Shown here in pieces: positions 5,857 to 6,553 of a stretch of DNA of 6,553 nucleotides; position 1 is the first letter of the stretch, and each line of letters opens with the position of its first letter. The translations under genes and the position numbers were made by a program. The notes beneath the pieces are model-generated. The model was not told the origin of the DNA and made no database searches. It saw nothing but the letters and a program-made list of their open reading frames with translations. The DNA comes from Flavobacterium sp. Its GTDB lineage: Bacteria; Bacteroidota; Bacteroidia; Flavobacteriales; Flavobacteriaceae. The stretch covers positions 1-6,553 of the forward strand of contig JALRGZ010000238.1 of the NCBI GenBank assembly GCA_023253295.1, written 5' to 3'.

Positions 5857-6041
5857 TTTTGAATGCTTTTGAGTCGTAATTGTGTTGAAACTTTCCCATT
5901 CCATTCGTTTTCATCAATACAATACGCAATTTGAAAAGCATTTTGATTGGTTGTTAAATCAATTTTGTTTCCCAATCCAAAACCAATGGCAGCAATACCT
6001 TCCGATTGGTTCTGCTTTACAAAAAGTTTCAAATGTTCTTC
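5853..6041 (-). pseudogene. recJ: RecJ C-terminal fragment (single-stranded-DNA exonuclease), truncated at its 5' side
   Basis: The minus strand encodes 62 in-frame residues ending at TGA 5855-5853: EEHLKLFVKQ through AAIGFGLG, then AFQIAYCIDENEWNG and STQLRLKSI. This is the pattern of the RecJ C-terminal OB-type domain, where ExHLK, GFxxG and DENxWNG are recurrent. The catalytic DHH and DHHA1 domains, roughly 500 residues, should lie upstream, but the frame meets TAA at 6044-6042, exactly where the sequence changes to phage. The gene is therefore a broken end rather than a natural short protein. RecJ is a 5'-3' exonuclease of recombination and mismatch repair. Its stop overlaps the MFS start by four bases (ATGA), as in an operon. 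Identification is from motif memory, without a search. Confidence 0.75.
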
Positions 6042-6043
6042 TT
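6036..6043. other. Junction between flavobacterial chromosome and phage sequence
   Basis: To the left, the minus strand encodes RecJ; to the right, the plus strand encodes a phage head-closure-like protein. Both coding homologies stop within the TTCTTCTTA stretch, so the break can be placed to within a few bases. Neither gene has its other part in the window. No integrase, attachment-site repeat or terminator is seen at the border. This fits an assembly chimera or an illegitimate join rather than site-specific integration. Confidence 0.7.
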
Positions 6044-6367
6044 AATCAGCACGGCAAAGATATCACTTTAAATAGTATATCCACAGGCACATATAACCCA
6101 ATTACAGGTCTATCAAATACAATTACATCTTACACTGTAAAAGCCTATTTCTTTGATTATAGAGATAACATGGTTGACGGTAATAGTGTCCAGAAAGGTG
6201 ATAGACGAGTTGCTATTAAGCCTTTTGATATAGAGAATGTAACAACACCATCCCCAAAAGCAAATGATACTATTACCTCTGGTGGTAAAACTCTAAACAT
6301 TGTTAGATCCGACATTATTGAGAGTGCTGGCGTCATCATGTGCTATCTTCTACAGGTGAGGGCATAA
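6038..6367 (+). CDS. Phage head-closure/head-tail connector-like protein, 5'-truncated
   Basis: About 109 residues are readable up to TAA at 6365-6367. The frame remains open leftwards to 5882, but that part is antisense to recJ and is not phage. The authentic part starts near LLNQHGKDITL. It then shows the layout of small phage head-closure proteins: a short helix, GTYNPITG, a beta-rich core with VKAYFFDYR and VQKGDRRVAI, a loop with NDTITSGGKTLNIV, and the ending MCYLLQVRA. In such families the protein plugs the portal/adaptor ring and joins head to tail. Perhaps 5-15 N-terminal residues and the start codon are missing. It is followed, with a one-base overlap (TAATG), by a gp10/neck-like gene, the usual order in a phage morphogenesis operon. 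The family call is by resemblance only. Confidence 0.65.
   Translation, partial: LLNQHGKDITLNSISTGTYNPITGLSNTITSYTVKAYFFDYRDNMVDGNSVQKGDRRVAIKPFDIENVTTPSPKANDTITSGGKTLNIVRSDIIESAGVIMCYLLQVRA
6354..6360 (+). promoter_or_regulatory. Shine-Dalgarno site of the second phage gene
   Basis: AGGTGAG lies six bases before the ATG at 6367, inside the end of the preceding gene. It decides that start and supports coupled translation. The chromosomal genes to the left have no such site, so it also marks the phage part as foreign. Confidence 0.7.
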
Positions 6368-6553
6368 TGGCTTATCAAGGACGTTCTACTGGTGTTGGTT
6401 TATCAAGCATAATTCGTAAGATTGAACAAGACCTAGACGAAGTGCCAAAGGTGTTCCTTAAGAAAATAGCAGAGCACATTGTCAATGCAAGTCCTGTCTG
6501 GTCTGGTGAGTATGTCTTAAACCACACTATCGAGAATAGAAGTGCTGGTGGGC
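6367..6553 (+). CDS. Phage neck/gp10-like protein, N-terminal part (runs off the window)
   Basis: Sixty-two residues from the ATG at 6367 are visible before the window ends. After GLSSIIRKIEQDLDEVPKV comes an amphipathic helix, KVFLKKIAEHIVNASPVW, then SGEYVLNHTI. This resembles the start of HK97 gp10-like neck or tail-completion proteins, where a long helix leads to a (T/S)PVxTG-type turn, here SPVWSG. These proteins sit at the head-tail interface. Its start overlaps the preceding stop by one base and has a good Shine-Dalgarno, so the two genes belong to one operon. G+C over 6361-6553 is 83 of 193 by hand count. Without the rest of the protein the call remains moderate. Confidence 0.6.
   Translation, partial: MAYQGRSTGVGLSSIIRKIEQDLDEVPKVFLKKIAEHIVNASPVWSGEYVLNHTIENRSAGG

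Noticed and set aside
5882..6037. Leftward extension of the phage ORF to an ATG at 5882
   Set aside because: This part is antisense to well-recognised recJ codons; the open frame is accidental and crosses the junction.
6157..6339. Minus-strand ORF of 60 codons opposite the phage head-closure gene
   Set aside because: It is a shadow of the plus-strand gene, which continues into the next gene with a TAATG overlap.
5853..6553. Prophage integrated in recJ by site-specific recombination
   Set aside because: No integrase, no attachment-site repeat, and the phage structural gene itself is truncated at the border, unlike a true prophage end.
1..6553. CRISPR array or anti-phage defence system
   Set aside because: No regularly spaced repeats and no defence-type gene were found; the GIY-YIG protein is a single-domain housekeeping or mobile type.

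Overview
The window reads as a piece of a low-GC Bacteroidota chromosome, most likely Flavobacterium or a close relative, joined near its right end to a fragment of a phage structural operon. The flavobacterial assignment rests on AT-rich genes, starts without Shine-Dalgarno sites, several TAnnTTTG-type -7 promoter elements, and the character of the proteins (QueD, LpxH, a family 9 glycosyltransferase, the RecJ C-terminus). No database search was possible, so family calls come from motif recognition.

Left part (1-863). A small protein of unknown function, possibly the tail of a longer gene, ends at a strong hairpin terminator. On the minus strand follow, in transcription order, an intact tRNA-Ala(GGC) with its own -7 element and terminator, a small GIY-YIG endonuclease-like gene, and a broken 3' copy of a tRNA that shares 30 of 31 bases with the 3' end of the tRNA-Ala. 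The stop codon of the GIY-YIG gene lies inside this tRNA fragment, which suggests a small tRNA-associated mobile unit.

Central part (864-5856). The plus strand carries a crotonase-fold enoyl-CoA hydratase, then queD (queuosine/7-deazaguanine pathway) and lpxH (lipid A pathway) 24 bases apart, probably co-transcribed from a TAAATTTG element. On the minus strand, converging with lpxH, lie a short Cys-cluster protein of unknown function, a family 9 (heptosyltransferase-like) glycosyltransferase with a perfect 14-base inverted repeat directly before its start, and a 12-helix MFS transporter. LpxH and the glycosyltransferase both point to lipopolysaccharide synthesis, though they are on opposite strands.

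Right part (5853-6553). The MFS start codon overlaps by four bases the stop codon of recJ, of which only the last 62 codons are present. At about 6036-6043 the recJ reading frame ends abruptly and a different sequence begins on the plus strand: a 5'-truncated head-closure-like phage protein followed, with a one-base stop/start overlap and a clear Shine-Dalgarno site, by a gp10/neck-like protein that runs off the window. Both partners are cut mid-gene with no attachment site or integrase visible. The join is therefore either an assembly chimera or an unusual illegitimate recombination, and it is the observation in this window most in need of checking.
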